Shown: positions 1-5,759, counted from the stretch's first letter. The stretch is DNA of 10,512 bases from Hungatella sp. UBA3402 (GCA_002358555.1 DEPC01000233.1:1-10512), one strand, 5' to 3'. Notes: generated by a model not told the origin, from the letters alone. Program-made: numbers and translations.

Positions 1-986
1 AAAATATTTCTCAAAATCATATACGATTGTTGAGGTTTTGATATTCTCACCTTCCAATAGCTTTCTGTAAAATCAAAGACAACACAGATTTTTCTTTCCA
101 GTCCTTTACTACTGTCAAATGTTGTAAATATTGCGGAATCTTCTTTTGGCTCTGTTTTTCCCATGGAATCATTATCTGATATGGTTGCATATACGGTCTT
201 TTTATTAAATTTATCGGGATATCTTTCTTCTAAAATATTTAAGGTATCAGACATTGCTCCTGTTCTTGCTCCTAAACATAAGATATCTGCTGGAATCTGC
301 TCTGCCAAAAATGGTATAATTTCTTCCTTTACCATCGCTTCAACCTTGCACGAAGCATTTACTCCCGTTATTTCTTTCTTCCAGACCCTTCCAAGCATTG
401 CTGCCAAATGATTAGATAAACGAAAACATTGAGTAAATTTTAATCTAAGATGTTTTTCCATGAATCCCTTCATAAAGGATTCGACATTTAATGTAGTTTT
501 ATCATATATTTTCTGTTCCATATCGCCAACTGCGATAATCTGTATATCTGGATTATAATCTTTTACTAACTCTAACAATTCAGCCAGTTCTTGTTCAATA
601 TCTTGATACTCGTCAATAATCAGAATGTCATATGTCAGCAAGTGATATCTTTTAATAAGAGATTTTTCTTGGATAAATCTCTGTATAAGGTCTGGGGTTC
701 CTACAGATATACCCATTCTGCGCAAAATCATATATGCCAATCCATGATAGTTTGTTACTGTGACCCTTTCCCTTTTTATCTTAGATTTTGCATCTATTTT
801 TAGAAGCTTATTATAGGTTAGATACAAAATCCTTTTCTCGCCTGGCAATCTATTGCATAAACTTTGAATCGCCGTCGTTTTTCCACTGCCAATACAAGCA
901 TCTACAAGAATATTTTCCCCCTGTAACGCCCTGTCTATAAATAATTTCTGCTCGTCTGATAACTCTATATCAAATGGTATCCCCAT
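1..986 (-). CDS. UvrD-like superfamily 1 DNA helicase/ATPase, C-terminus cut by window edge
   Basis: The minus strand is open from an ATG at 984-986 to the left edge: 328 codons with no stop. An AAGGAG ribosome site lies about 8 bases upstream of the ATG. Helicase motifs are in order: Walker A GSGKTT (residues 33-38), a motif Ia-like LTYNK (56-60), Walker B/motif II IIDEYQD (123-129), motif III-like GDMEQKIY (154-161), and a motif V-like TFDSSKGLE (289-297). The last visible residues (PQQSYMILRNI) would normally lead into motif VI with its arginine finger, which is off the edge. SF1 proteins of this kind couple ATP hydrolysis to DNA unwinding or translocation in the cytoplasm; the substrate cannot be told from sequence. 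The gene starts 37 bases after trmO on the same strand, so the two are probably co-transcribed. The family is confident; the specific role is unknown. Confidence 0.88.
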   Translation of the reverse strand, partial: MGIPFDIELSDEQKLFIDRALQGENILVDACIGSGKTTAIQSLCNRLPGEKRILYLTYNKLLKIDAKSKIKRERVTVTNYHGLAYMILRRMGISVGTPDLIQRFIQEKSLIKRYHLLTYDILIIDEYQDIEQELAELLELVKDYNPDIQIIAVGDMEQKIYDKTTLNVESFMKGFMEKHLRLKFTQCFRLSNHLAAMLGRVWKKEITGVNASCKVEAMVKEEIIPFLAEQIPADILCLGARTGAMSDTLNILEERYPDKFNKKTVYATISDNDSMGKTEPKEDSAIFTTFDSSKGLERKICVVFDFTESYWKVRISKPQQSYMILRNI

Positions 987-1023
987 ATAAAATACTCCTT
1001 TTATATTCTATCAATATCAGTTC

Positions 1024-1692
1024 TCAACGCACCACATCACAGACAGTTAGTCGATTTTTGTCCACTTGAAATTTTATATCAAATCCTGCAAATGCCACTC
1101 CATAAATTCTATTAGGGTCTTGAACATAAGTTGGTCTTGGGTCCTGTGCTAAAATCCCTATGACAGCCTCTCTTTTTTCTGGTGGATATCGTTCTAGAAG
1201 ATTTTGAGGAAATATTACTTCTAATTCATGCATTTTTGTCTCTCTTGTATAGCCTTCTGAAGCCTCTGGTTTGCAGTCTGTAAAAGGAATATAAGGTTTT
1301 ATATCATAAATAGGTGTCATATCTAAAAGGTCTACTCCAGATACTAAAATGATTGGCCCCACTTTTTCATCTAGTTCTATTTCCTCCAATTTTACGCAGG
1401 ATAGCCCAATATCATTGGGGCGGAAAGGCGACCTTGTGGCAAATACACCTACTCTCTTTTTTCCTCCAAGCCTAGGAGGTTTTACAGTAGCTGACCAATG
1501 CTCTCTGTTTGACTTAGAAAACTTCCATAAAAGCCAGATATGAGAAAATTCTTCCAGTCCTCGTAATATCTCAGGATTGCGGTATTCTGGCTCAAAAATG
1601 ATAGTGCCTTGAAGGCTTTCTACCAAGCCGCTTTGTCTTGGAATACCGAATTTATCTGGGAAGTCTGTATGGATATGGGCGATAATTTTCAT
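1024..1692 (-). CDS. trmO: tRNA (N6-threonylcarbamoyladenosine(37)-N6)-methyltransferase TrmO
   Basis: A 222-residue member of the TsaA/YaeB (UPF0066) family, close to the 235 residues of E. coli TrmO. These enzymes use S-adenosylmethionine to methylate t6A37 to m6t6A37 in threonine tRNAs, tuning codon reading. Family blocks visible are FGIPRQSG near the N-terminus, SHIWLLWKF, the glycine/arginine-rich KRVGVFATRSPFRPN segment that forms the cofactor pocket in the family, and GVDLLDMTPIYDIKPYIPF. The C-terminal part has the DPRPTY element also seen in E. coli TrmO. I start at the ATG at 1690-1692 because GGAGG (1698-1702) sits 5 bases before it; the longer reading begins at a TTG that overlaps this ribosome site. 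One small oddity is RPND where many relatives have RPNP. It is first in a probable operon with the downstream helicase. Confidence 0.93.
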   Translation of the reverse strand: MKIIAHIHTDFPDKFGIPRQSGLVESLQGTIIFEPEYRNPEILRGLEEFSHIWLLWKFSKSNREHWSATVKPPRLGGKKRVGVFATRSPFRPNDIGLSCVKLEEIELDEKVGPIILVSGVDLLDMTPIYDIKPYIPFTDCKPEASEGYTRETKMHELEVIFPQNLLERYPPEKREAVIGILAQDPRPTYVQDPNRIYGVAFAGFDIKFQVDKNRLTVCDVVR

Positions 1693-1738
1693 AGAAACCT
1701 CCAAAATTCAAGTTATGTAGTTCTGTGTTCCTACCATA

Positions 1739-1766
1739 ATCATATCAGACAATAGGGAAAAAACAA
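1739..1766 (-). promoter_or_regulatory. Promoter of trmO (extended -10)
   Basis: Read on the minus strand, TTGTTT (1761-1766) and TATGAT (1739-1744) are separated by 16 bases. The -10 is preceded by TG plus one base, giving TGATATGAT, an extended -10 that compensates for the weak -35. It lies about 47 bases before the chosen trmO start codon. It is back to back with the plus-strand promoter at 1784-1812, so the gap between trmO and the zinc-ribbon gene is a compact divergent promoter region. Confidence 0.55.
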
Positions 1767-1783
1767 GATTGACAATAGACATA

Positions 1784-1812
1784 TTGACAAATCTTTTCAC
1801 ATTTGCTAGACT
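1784..1812 (+). promoter_or_regulatory. Promoter of the zinc-ribbon gene
   Basis: A perfect -35 TTGACA (1784-1789) and a -10 TAGACT (1807-1812) are spaced by the ideal 17 bases, and TG occurs one base before the -10 (TGCTAGACT). The predicted start of transcription is about 1819, inside the LexA-like palindrome. A binding protein there would block initiation or promoter escape. A second TTGACA at 1769-1774 has no suitable -10. Confidence 0.7.
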
Positions 1813-1818
1813 ATTATA

Positions 1819-1832
1819 AGAACATATGTTCG
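1819..1832 (+). promoter_or_regulatory. LexA (SOS) box-like operator at the transcription start
   Basis: AGAACATATGTTCG differs only at the first base from the Firmicutes LexA consensus CGAAC-N4-GTTCG and contains the perfect 12-base palindrome GAACATATGTTC. It begins 7 bases after the -10, a normal place for a repressor operator. A near-copy lies at 2575-2588. LexA is the best-known binder of such sites, but another dimeric regulator cannot be excluded, and no lexA gene is in the window. Confidence 0.55.
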
Positions 1833-1866
1833 TACTAAATTGAATGAGAAAGAGGGGGATTTACAT

Positions 1867-2031
1867 ATGACTGCTATTACTATATATTGCAAGCATTGCC
1901 ATCAGCGGTTGTTTGATATCATTCCTGGAACTACAGGAAATATAGAGATAAAGTGTTGCCGATGCCGGAAGATTATCAGAATTAATCTTTCCCATACAGA
2001 AAAGAATAAGGACTACCTAGCAAAGGAATGA
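1867..2031 (+). CDS. Small Com-like zinc-ribbon protein
   Basis: A 54-residue protein with two CxxC knuckles (C8/C11 and C30/C33) separated by a short hydrophobic stretch ending in IEIKC. This resembles the Com family of phage Mu, small zinc-ribbon proteins that bind nucleic acid and act on translation or transcription. After residue 41 the tail is charged and probably disordered. The start is the ATG at 1867, preceded by an AGAGGGGGA ribosome site; an upstream in-frame TTG at 1840 lacks one and lies almost in the promoter. Transcription should start near 1819 within the LexA-like box. The stop is followed 18 bases later by a terminator hairpin, so this gene can be made as a short separate transcript. 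What it binds is unknown; a role in regulating the downstream secretion genes is only inference from position. Confidence 0.75.
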   Translation: MTAITIYCKHCHQRLFDIIPGTTGNIEIKCCRCRKIIRINLSHTEKNKDYLAKE

Positions 2032-2048
2032 ACCAATTACCAGATAGC

Positions 2049-2088
2049 AGGAGAGATACATTGCAAGCAGCAGTGTATCTCTCTTTTT
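2049..2088 (+). terminator. Intrinsic terminator between the zinc-ribbon and sigma-like genes
   Basis: GAGAGATACA (2051-2060) pairs perfectly with TGTATCTCTC (2074-2083). The helix extends inward through TTG/CAG (one G-T pair) to a 7-base loop and is followed by TTTTT (2084-2088). It lies 18 bases after the zinc-ribbon stop codon and about 78 bases before the sigma-like start. With no clear promoter in between, the downstream genes would depend on read-through or anti-termination. Confidence 0.8.
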
Positions 2089-2099
2089 CATTGCACAGT

Positions 2100-2138
2100 C
2101 CCATGCAAAGGAAGTATGCCGTTAAGGCGGTGCATGGG
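2100..2138 (+). other. Nested inverted repeat in the leader of the sigma-like gene
   Basis: CCCATGCA (2100-2107) is perfectly complementary to TGCATGGG (2131-2138). Between them a small inner helix GCC (2118-2120) / GGC (2126-2128) can form. There is no T tract, so it is not a terminator. It sits between the terminator at 2049-2088 and the ribosome site of the sigma-like gene. It could be an operator, or an RNA element affecting read-through or translation. Confidence 0.4.
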
Positions 2139-2165
2139 GTGTGGCGAATAGGGAAAGGAAAAGAG

Positions 2166-2573
2166 ATGAATTATTATATTAAAATAAAAGGGACAGAAGT
2201 TCCTGTTACAGAGGAAATCTATAAAGTATATTGTCATGGGGACAGAAAAGAGCGTTATTTTCGGGAAAGTGATTACAAAAATAAAACATTTTTTTATGAT
2301 GCTTTAGATACAGAGGAGTTAAACGGCAGTGATATGTTCTTTGATGCAACTGCTGAATCTGTGGAGGAGATGGCTGAGAGACACTGGCTTTTAGAAAAGC
2401 TAAGAGAAAGTATGAAAGATTTAAATGAAAGCGAGAAGGAAATGCTTGTTAGGCTTTATGTATATGGTGATTCTCTTCGCTCTCTGGCCAGGGCAAAAAG
2501 GATTCCGGTTACTACACTTCAGGCCCGTCATCAGAAGCTTTTGAAAAAACTTAAAAAAAATCTCGAAAAATAA
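2166..2573 (+). CDS. Sigma-70 region 4-like helix-turn-helix protein
   Basis: A 135-residue protein of a type common in Lachnospiraceae and annotated as a sigma-70 family factor. The first half (MNYYIKIKGTEVPVTEEIYK) is the usual start of this family and is followed by a charged, tyrosine-rich segment. The second half (about residues 85-132) is helical and matches region 4: LNESEKEMLVRLYVYGDS, then SLARAKRIPVTTLQARHQKLLKKL as the helix-turn-helix. Regions 2 and 3 are missing, so it may act as a partial sigma or an ordinary DNA-binding regulator. I start at 2166: AAAGGAAAAG lies just upstream, the family begins at this methionine, and the longer frame from 2028 runs through the terminator hairpin. 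It lies 51 bases before the signal peptidase gene, which suggests control of that operon. Confidence 0.75.
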   Translation: MNYYIKIKGTEVPVTEEIYKVYCHGDRKERYFRESDYKNKTFFYDALDTEELNGSDMFFDATAESVEEMAERHWLLEKLRESMKDLNESEKEMLVRLYVYGDSLRSLARAKRIPVTTLQARHQKLLKKLKKNLEK

Positions 2574-2574
2574 T

Positions 2575-2588
2575 CGTACATATGTTCG
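2575..2588 (+). promoter_or_regulatory. Second LexA box-like site before the signal peptidase gene
   Basis: CGTACATATGTTCG begins one base after the stop codon of the sigma-like gene. It differs from CGAAC-N4-GTTCG only at the third base and shares the 11-base core ACATATGTTCG with the site at 1819-1832. No good -35/-10 pair accompanies it; the best -10-like match downstream (ATAAAT, 2598-2603) is poor. It may be an operator affecting read-through, or mark a promoter of another sigma class. Confidence 0.45.
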
Positions 2589-2624
2589 ATTCGGCGGATA
2601 AATAGTAGAAGGAGGAAAACAATT

Positions 2625-3020
2625 ATGAAAGCATTGAAGAATATGCAGCGATGGTTTATTAACATAGCTTTAGTAGCCGCCTTACTTCTGGCAGCAGCGG
2701 TGTGGCTTCCAGGAGCATTCCACATGAAGGCCTATGTGGTGAAGAGCAGCAGTATGGAGCCTACAATAAAAGCAGGAAGTGTTATTTATGTCAAACCATA
2801 TGGTGACAATGAATCTGTTTCTGCAGGAGATATTATCAGCTTTCATACTGGAAATGTGATAGTTACTCATCGAATTATGTCTGTAGATTTGGAGAATGGC
2901 ACGGTAATTACAAAAGGGGATGGAAATGAAGTTTGCGATTCTGCACCTCTCCCTTTAAGCGCCATTGAAGGTAAAGTTCAGTTTCACATTCCAGGTATTG
3001 GTTATTTGCTCCTTCGTTAA
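2625..3020 (+). CDS. sipW: ER-type (SipW-like) signal peptidase I, short form
   Basis: A 131-residue membrane-anchored signal peptidase of the SipW/eukaryotic-archaeal (S26B) class. Residues 12-30 form one N-terminal membrane segment. The catalytic serine lies in SSSMEPT (S43). THR at 81-83 supplies histidine 82, where ordinary bacterial enzymes have lysine; this histidine is the hallmark of the class. GDGNEVCD (98-105) is the conserved box with the third acidic residue. The protein ends at GIGYLLLR and lacks the C-terminal membrane segment of B. subtilis SipW (190 residues), so it is compact but catalytically complete. GGAGG (2611-2615 region) lies about 10 bases before the ATG. The TasA-like gene follows 23 bases after the stop, and its product has the matching signal peptide, so the two are probably enzyme and substrate. 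Confidence 0.9.
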   Translation: MKALKNMQRWFINIALVAALLLAAAVWLPGAFHMKAYVVKSSSMEPTIKAGSVIYVKPYGDNESVSAGDIISFHTGNVIVTHRIMSVDLENGTVITKGDGNEVCDSAPLPLSAIEGKVQFHIPGIGYLLLR

Positions 3021-3043
3021 TATAGATTCTGGAGGAAGATTTT

Positions 3044-3811
3044 ATGCAAAAAGAAGAAAACATGCAAAAACAAAAGTCGAGATTTGGCAACCGAGCTAAA
3101 ATCTTGGCAGCCATATGCCTCCTGGCTCTTTTGAGCTTGGGTGGAACCATGGCCTATATGACAGACCATGAGGCAGCCCAGAACAAATTTACTGTAGGTA
3201 AGGTAGATTTTAACCTTTATGAAAATGCTTGGGATGCAGAGTTGCCCGATGGTACTTATGCGACTCCCAACGATGCTACAAGTTCCGATGCAACTAGCTC
3301 TAATGCCACAGGTTCTAATGCTTTAGGTATCAGACAGGCGGAGAATATGTATGCAGGAAAGGTTATCAATAAGAATCCAGCCATCAAAAATAACAGCAAA
3401 AATGATGCGTATTTGAGAATGACAGTAAGGATTCCTGTAGCAAATGTGGTTACTGCAGATATTTATGGCAATGTGCTCAATGGCGGACAGGCAGTTGAAA
3501 CAGAGCTGTTTACTTATCAGGCGAACTATGAATCAACTGGTATGAGATTATTATCATGGGACCCAATCGTAGAGCCAGGATATCATATCTATGAATATAT
3601 TTACACTGGAGGAGGTGATGAGGAAATTCCGCTGCCAGCAGGCCAGGATATTTCGCCATTGTTTGACACTGTCACCTTTGCCAATGTGGTAGGTGGGCAG
3701 ATTGATGAGAATACAGAATTTATCTTTGTAGATTTCAAGGCGATTCAGTCAGGTGGCTTTAACAGCCCGCAGGAAGCTTGGAATGCATATGAAAATCAAT
3801 CACATCAATAA
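3044..3811 (+). CDS. TasA/camelysin-like SipW-cognate secreted protein
   Basis: A 255-residue secreted protein. Residues 17-39 form the signal peptide, with the class signature GGTMAYMTDHEAAQNKFTVG (residues 33-52): a small/aromatic cleavage region followed by TD and NxFTVGxVD. Cleavage is expected near residues 37-39 by the SipW-like peptidase encoded just upstream. Residues 77-93 are a low-complexity run of DATSS/NATGS five-residue repeats, probably a flexible linker. The rest is beta-rich and ends with NTEFIFVDFKAIQS, as in camelysin/TasA proteins. Family members build extracellular fibres of biofilm matrix (TasA) or act as surface proteins; which applies here cannot be told. The start ATG has GGAGG 8 bases upstream (3031-3035); a second in-frame ATG 18 bases later has no comparable site. 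There is no LPXTG anchor. It is the last gene of its operon. Confidence 0.87.
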   Translation: MQKEENMQKQKSRFGNRAKILAAICLLALLSLGGTMAYMTDHEAAQNKFTVGKVDFNLYENAWDAELPDGTYATPNDATSSDATSSNATGSNALGIRQAENMYAGKVINKNPAIKNNSKNDAYLRMTVRIPVANVVTADIYGNVLNGGQAVETELFTYQANYESTGMRLLSWDPIVEPGYHIYEYIYTGGGDEEIPLPAGQDISPLFDTVTFANVVGGQIDENTEFIFVDFKAIQSGGFNSPQEAWNAYENQSHQ

Positions 3812-3842
3812 TTTAACTTAAAAATTTTATCCTTCTATACAA

Positions 3843-3873
3843 GCAGCAGGGGGATAAAGAGGATATCTGCTGC
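3843..3873 (+). other. Inverted repeat after the TasA-like gene; gap otherwise empty
   Basis: GCAGCAG (3843-3849) pairs with CTGCTGC (3867-3873) around a 17-base loop, 31 bases after the stop codon. No T tract follows, so it is more likely an mRNA 3' stabilising hairpin or half of a larger fold than a terminator. The remaining gap to 4046 is AT-rich. I see no coding frame or convincing promoter there (a TTGTTA/TAGAAT pair at 3944-3970 has only a 15-base spacer). Confidence 0.35.
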
Positions 3874-4046
3874 CAGAGAGAGCATAAAAACCTTTTTGGA
3901 GCAAAACCTCAAAATAAACGATAACAATAGACCGTAAAATAGTTTGTTAAGTCTGCTTTTAATATAGAATCCTATCTTAATTTTAAAACCCTATCTATTA
4001 TTTTCATCTCTCCTTTTTCTTCATTTGGACGTTTAAGTCTTCTATA

Positions 4047-4107
4047 GCAGCCAAGCCAAGCTGTTGTTTTAATCACAACAGTTGGCTATGGCTGCATTCT
4101 TGTTTTT
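4047..4107 (+). terminator. Strong intrinsic terminator of the TasA operon
   Basis: A long hairpin: GCAGCC (4047-4052) with GGCTGC (4090-4095), an internal loop, GCCAA (4055-4059) with TTGGC (4082-4086), a bulged G, then CTGTTGT (4061-4067) with ACAACAG (4075-4081) around a 7-base loop. ATTCTTGTTTTT follows on the plus strand. No T run follows on the minus strand, so it ends rightward transcription about 235 bases after the TasA-like gene. Leftward transcripts of the SPFH gene also cross this hairpin. Confidence 0.8.
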
Positions 4108-4140
4108 AAGTTAAATATAGAGGCATTTTCCCTAAAAGAA

Positions 4141-5235
4141 TCAGCTTACCAACGCTTGAAGCTGTTCCAGCAATGCACCTCCGCCTACCTGAATATTCCC
4201 AACCTGGGCGCAGATTCTCTCCAGACATTCCATTTCCTTTAATTTGTACAGAGTCTTATTTTCATCCATCAACTTTGCTGTGTTGAGCAGGGACCTGGTG
4301 GAAGCAACTTCTTCCCTTCTGGTGATTACATTGGCTTGAGCTTTCTTTTCTGCTACAAGTACTGTGTTCATGATATCTCGGATTTCTCCTGGCAAAATAA
4401 TATCTTTGATTCCAGCACTGCAAAATTCAATACAATAGTCTGATTCGACTTCCTTGAGTCTCTTAAAAATAAATTCGGAAATTTCTTCTTTTTGCTCTAA
4501 AAGCTCATCTAGGCGATATCTGCCAATATACTCCCGAATCGCCAGTTGAACACAGGAATAAACTTGACTTTCTAAATTTTTGATTGTCTCAATCATAACT
4601 CTGGGTGCAACTACTTTATATGTAGACATAAGATTAATTCTCACATTGATTCTGTCTGCTGTCAGAATTTCCTGGCCGGAAATTTCTAAAGGACGGATTT
4701 TTAAATCAATCACTCTGCACAATACATCTTTAGAATATACCCAATAATAGTAGGTTCCTGTCTGCAGCTCCTTTACAATCTGATTGTTATAATATAGGAT
4801 TCCCAGCTCGCCTGGTTGAATCTCAATTTTTTTGTAATATTTTAGAGGAATCTGTGCTAAGTAGGCTTTATTGACGTTATTTGCGGCCTCTGGTTCCCTC
4901 ATATCCAGAAGTTCCACGCTATATCGGTTCCACACATTCCAGTACAAATACTCTGCCTCTGTCAAAATTTTGCTTGCAACTCCATTTTCTTTTAAAATCC
5001 CGATATGGCCTTCAGGAATCATGATATGAAGTATTTTTTCCGAAAATGTTTTATCCTGTTCCAATAGAATTTCTTTTGGGACTTTATCAAATTTCAAACT
5101 GCCGTCCATATCTTCCATAAGTACTTCATAGCCGAAATTTTTTATAAAATGATAGGTTCCACAGGAAAGAGTTTTGATAAAGCGTCCATCCTTCAACAAA
5201 AATCCACATTGATTCTGATTGATTTGATATTTCAT
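4141..5235 (-). CDS. Slipin-like SPFH/Band 7 domain protein
   Basis: A 364-residue protein without an N-terminal membrane segment. The SPFH/Band 7 core spans about residues 170-300 (IRPLEISGQEILTADRINVR, then YSCVQLAIREYIGRYRLDEL) and is followed by GIKDIILPGEIRDIMNTVLV and an alanine/glutamate-rich helix (about 294-325), typical of slipins that form oligomeric rings or membrane scaffolds. Unusually, the N-terminal 170 residues hold three degenerate copies of a glycine/aromatic beta unit (starting near residues 10, 76 and 142). From memory, this slipin subtype is encoded near RtcB RNA ligase and Ro60/Y RNA genes; here it lies downstream of a Y RNA-like gene on the same strand, consistent with a shared transcript. 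A GGAGGAGGG site precedes the ATG. The molecular role of slipins in RNA repair is not known to me. Confidence 0.88.
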   Translation of the reverse strand: MKYQINQNQCGFLLKDGRFIKTLSCGTYHFIKNFGYEVLMEDMDGSLKFDKVPKEILLEQDKTFSEKILHIMIPEGHIGILKENGVASKILTEAEYLYWNVWNRYSVELLDMREPEAANNVNKAYLAQIPLKYYKKIEIQPGELGILYYNNQIVKELQTGTYYYWVYSKDVLCRVIDLKIRPLEISGQEILTADRINVRINLMSTYKVVAPRVMIETIKNLESQVYSCVQLAIREYIGRYRLDELLEQKEEISEFIFKRLKEVESDYCIEFCSAGIKDIILPGEIRDIMNTVLVAEKKAQANVITRREEVASTRSLLNTAKLMDENKTLYKLKEMECLERICAQVGNIQVGGGALLEQLQALVS

Positions 5236-5558
5236 GATATTCCCTCCTCCATTCGAGTATTTTTTCTTTCTTGCGATTCCAACCTAGTATTCCATCACAG
5301 AAATTCTTGCGGGCTTTCCATCTGACAAAACTCTCCGATATCCGGCATCCTATATTTAGAAAACTTTTTCTGCCTATAAACCTGTAAGTCGAAACACAGA
5401 GGCTTTTAGGATTGAGATATTTTCTTATATGGGCTATGGGATATCATATAGTTTAGCCTGGTTTGGAAGCACAGGCAGAATTCCTGCTGCATAGTTTTGT
5501 TCTGTGAAAAAGTTGAGGCTGTATATGCTGATGGATTCTAGGTCTTCCTCATTAATAG
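5236..5558 (-). other. Leader between the Y RNA-like gene and the SPFH gene
   Basis: About 320 bases with no coding frame I believe. On the minus strand TGAGG (5551-5547) and CCTCA (5518-5514), 28 bases apart, are followed by ACTTTTT. This is a poor terminator candidate that could set the 3' end of the RNA gene. A short GCAG/CTGC hairpin lies near 5475-5490. I found no convincing sigma-A promoter for the SPFH gene (TTGTCA near 5325 lacks a -10), so read-through from the RNA promoter is a reasonable alternative. Confidence 0.3.
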
Positions 5559-5675
5559 GCACACGTGACAGGTGTGTTTTGTTTGGATGCTTTAACCACT
5601 AAGCAACGGTTTTCACCGGCGGGATTCGAACCCACGTAGGCCAAAATGGTGACAATCTTCAGTCCATCACTGAGC
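5559..5675 (-). ncRNA. yrlA: Bacterial Y RNA-like RNA (YrlA type) with permuted tRNA-mimic domain
   Basis: Read on the minus strand, nearly every element of a tRNA is present but rotated: anticodon-stem strand TTTGG (5645-5641), 5-base variable loop CCTAC, T arm GTGGG-TTCGAAT-CCCGC (5635-5619), acceptor-like helix CGGT-GAAA-ACCG (5618-5607) closed by a GNRA tetraloop, TT as U8/U9, D arm GCTT-AGTGGTTA-AAGC (5604-5589) with A14, G15, G18G19 and A21, then CCAAA (5586-5582) pairing with TTTGG. The acceptor stem has 4 pairs and no CCA end, so it cannot be charged. Outside it, GCTCAGTGATGG (5675-5664) pairs with CCTGTCACGTGTGC (5572-5559) with single bulges, a plausible Ro-binding stem. Bacterial Y RNAs (YrlA) have this tRNA mimicry with a tetraloop-capped acceptor. 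I could not match the Ro60-binding signature for certain, and the ends are estimates. Confidence 0.68.
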
Positions 5676-5690
5676 GTCATGTTTTCATGC

Positions 5691-5759
5691 TTTCGGAGGC
5701 ATACCGTACTGCAGCGCAGCGGCACCGTCAGGCTTTCATGCCTTGACTGTAATCCGAAA
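5691..5759 (-). other. Three-way-junction RNA domain upstream of the Y RNA-like module
   Basis: On the minus strand TTTCGGA (5759-5753) pairs perfectly with TCCGAAA (5697-5691). It encloses two hairpins: GTCA(A)GGC/GCCTGAC (5747-5727, 6-base loop) and a bulged GG-U-GCCG-CTGC hairpin with a GCT loop (5726-5698). A CATG-AAAA-CATG hairpin (5689-5678) links it to the tRNA-mimic module. It falls between the predicted transcription start (about 5767) and the Y RNA-like part. It is therefore either a 5' domain of one RNA of about 210 bases or a processed leader. I do not recognise it. Confidence 0.5.

Noticed and set aside
163..803. Plus-strand open frames at 163-411 and 591-803
   Set aside because: Antisense shadows of the helicase gene, whose motifs on the minus strand are clear.
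1816..1823. SinR operator (GTTCTYT family) in the zinc-ribbon promoter
   Set aside because: One mismatch in a 7-base motif is weak and the second site (2575-2588) does not match; the LexA-like palindrome explains both sites better.
1840..1866. TTG start of the zinc-ribbon gene
   Set aside because: No ribosome site and only about 20 bases after the predicted transcription start; ATG at 1867 has AGAGGGGGA upstream.
2028..2165. Longer start of the sigma-like gene overlapping the zinc-ribbon stop (ATGA)
   Set aside because: The added codons run through a perfect terminator hairpin and do not look like the family's N-terminus; a good ribosome site precedes 2166.
3044..3811. Cell-wall-anchored (LPXTG) surface protein
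   Set aside because: No LPXTG motif or C-terminal membrane segment; the protein ends in a short polar tail.
5561..5582. Plus-strand intrinsic terminator (CACAC/GTGTG then TTTTGTTT)
   Set aside because: Only 5 pairs, no plus-strand gene upstream to terminate, and the bases are better explained by the minus-strand RNA.
5582..5645. Canonical tRNA gene or tRNA fragment
   Set aside because: T arm precedes D arm, the acceptor has only 4 pairs closed by GAAA with no CCA end, and the anticodon loop is opened into flanking sequence. The hairpin with a GTC (Asp-like) loop at 5560-5576 is 5 pairs of low complexity and competes with the better long closing stem.
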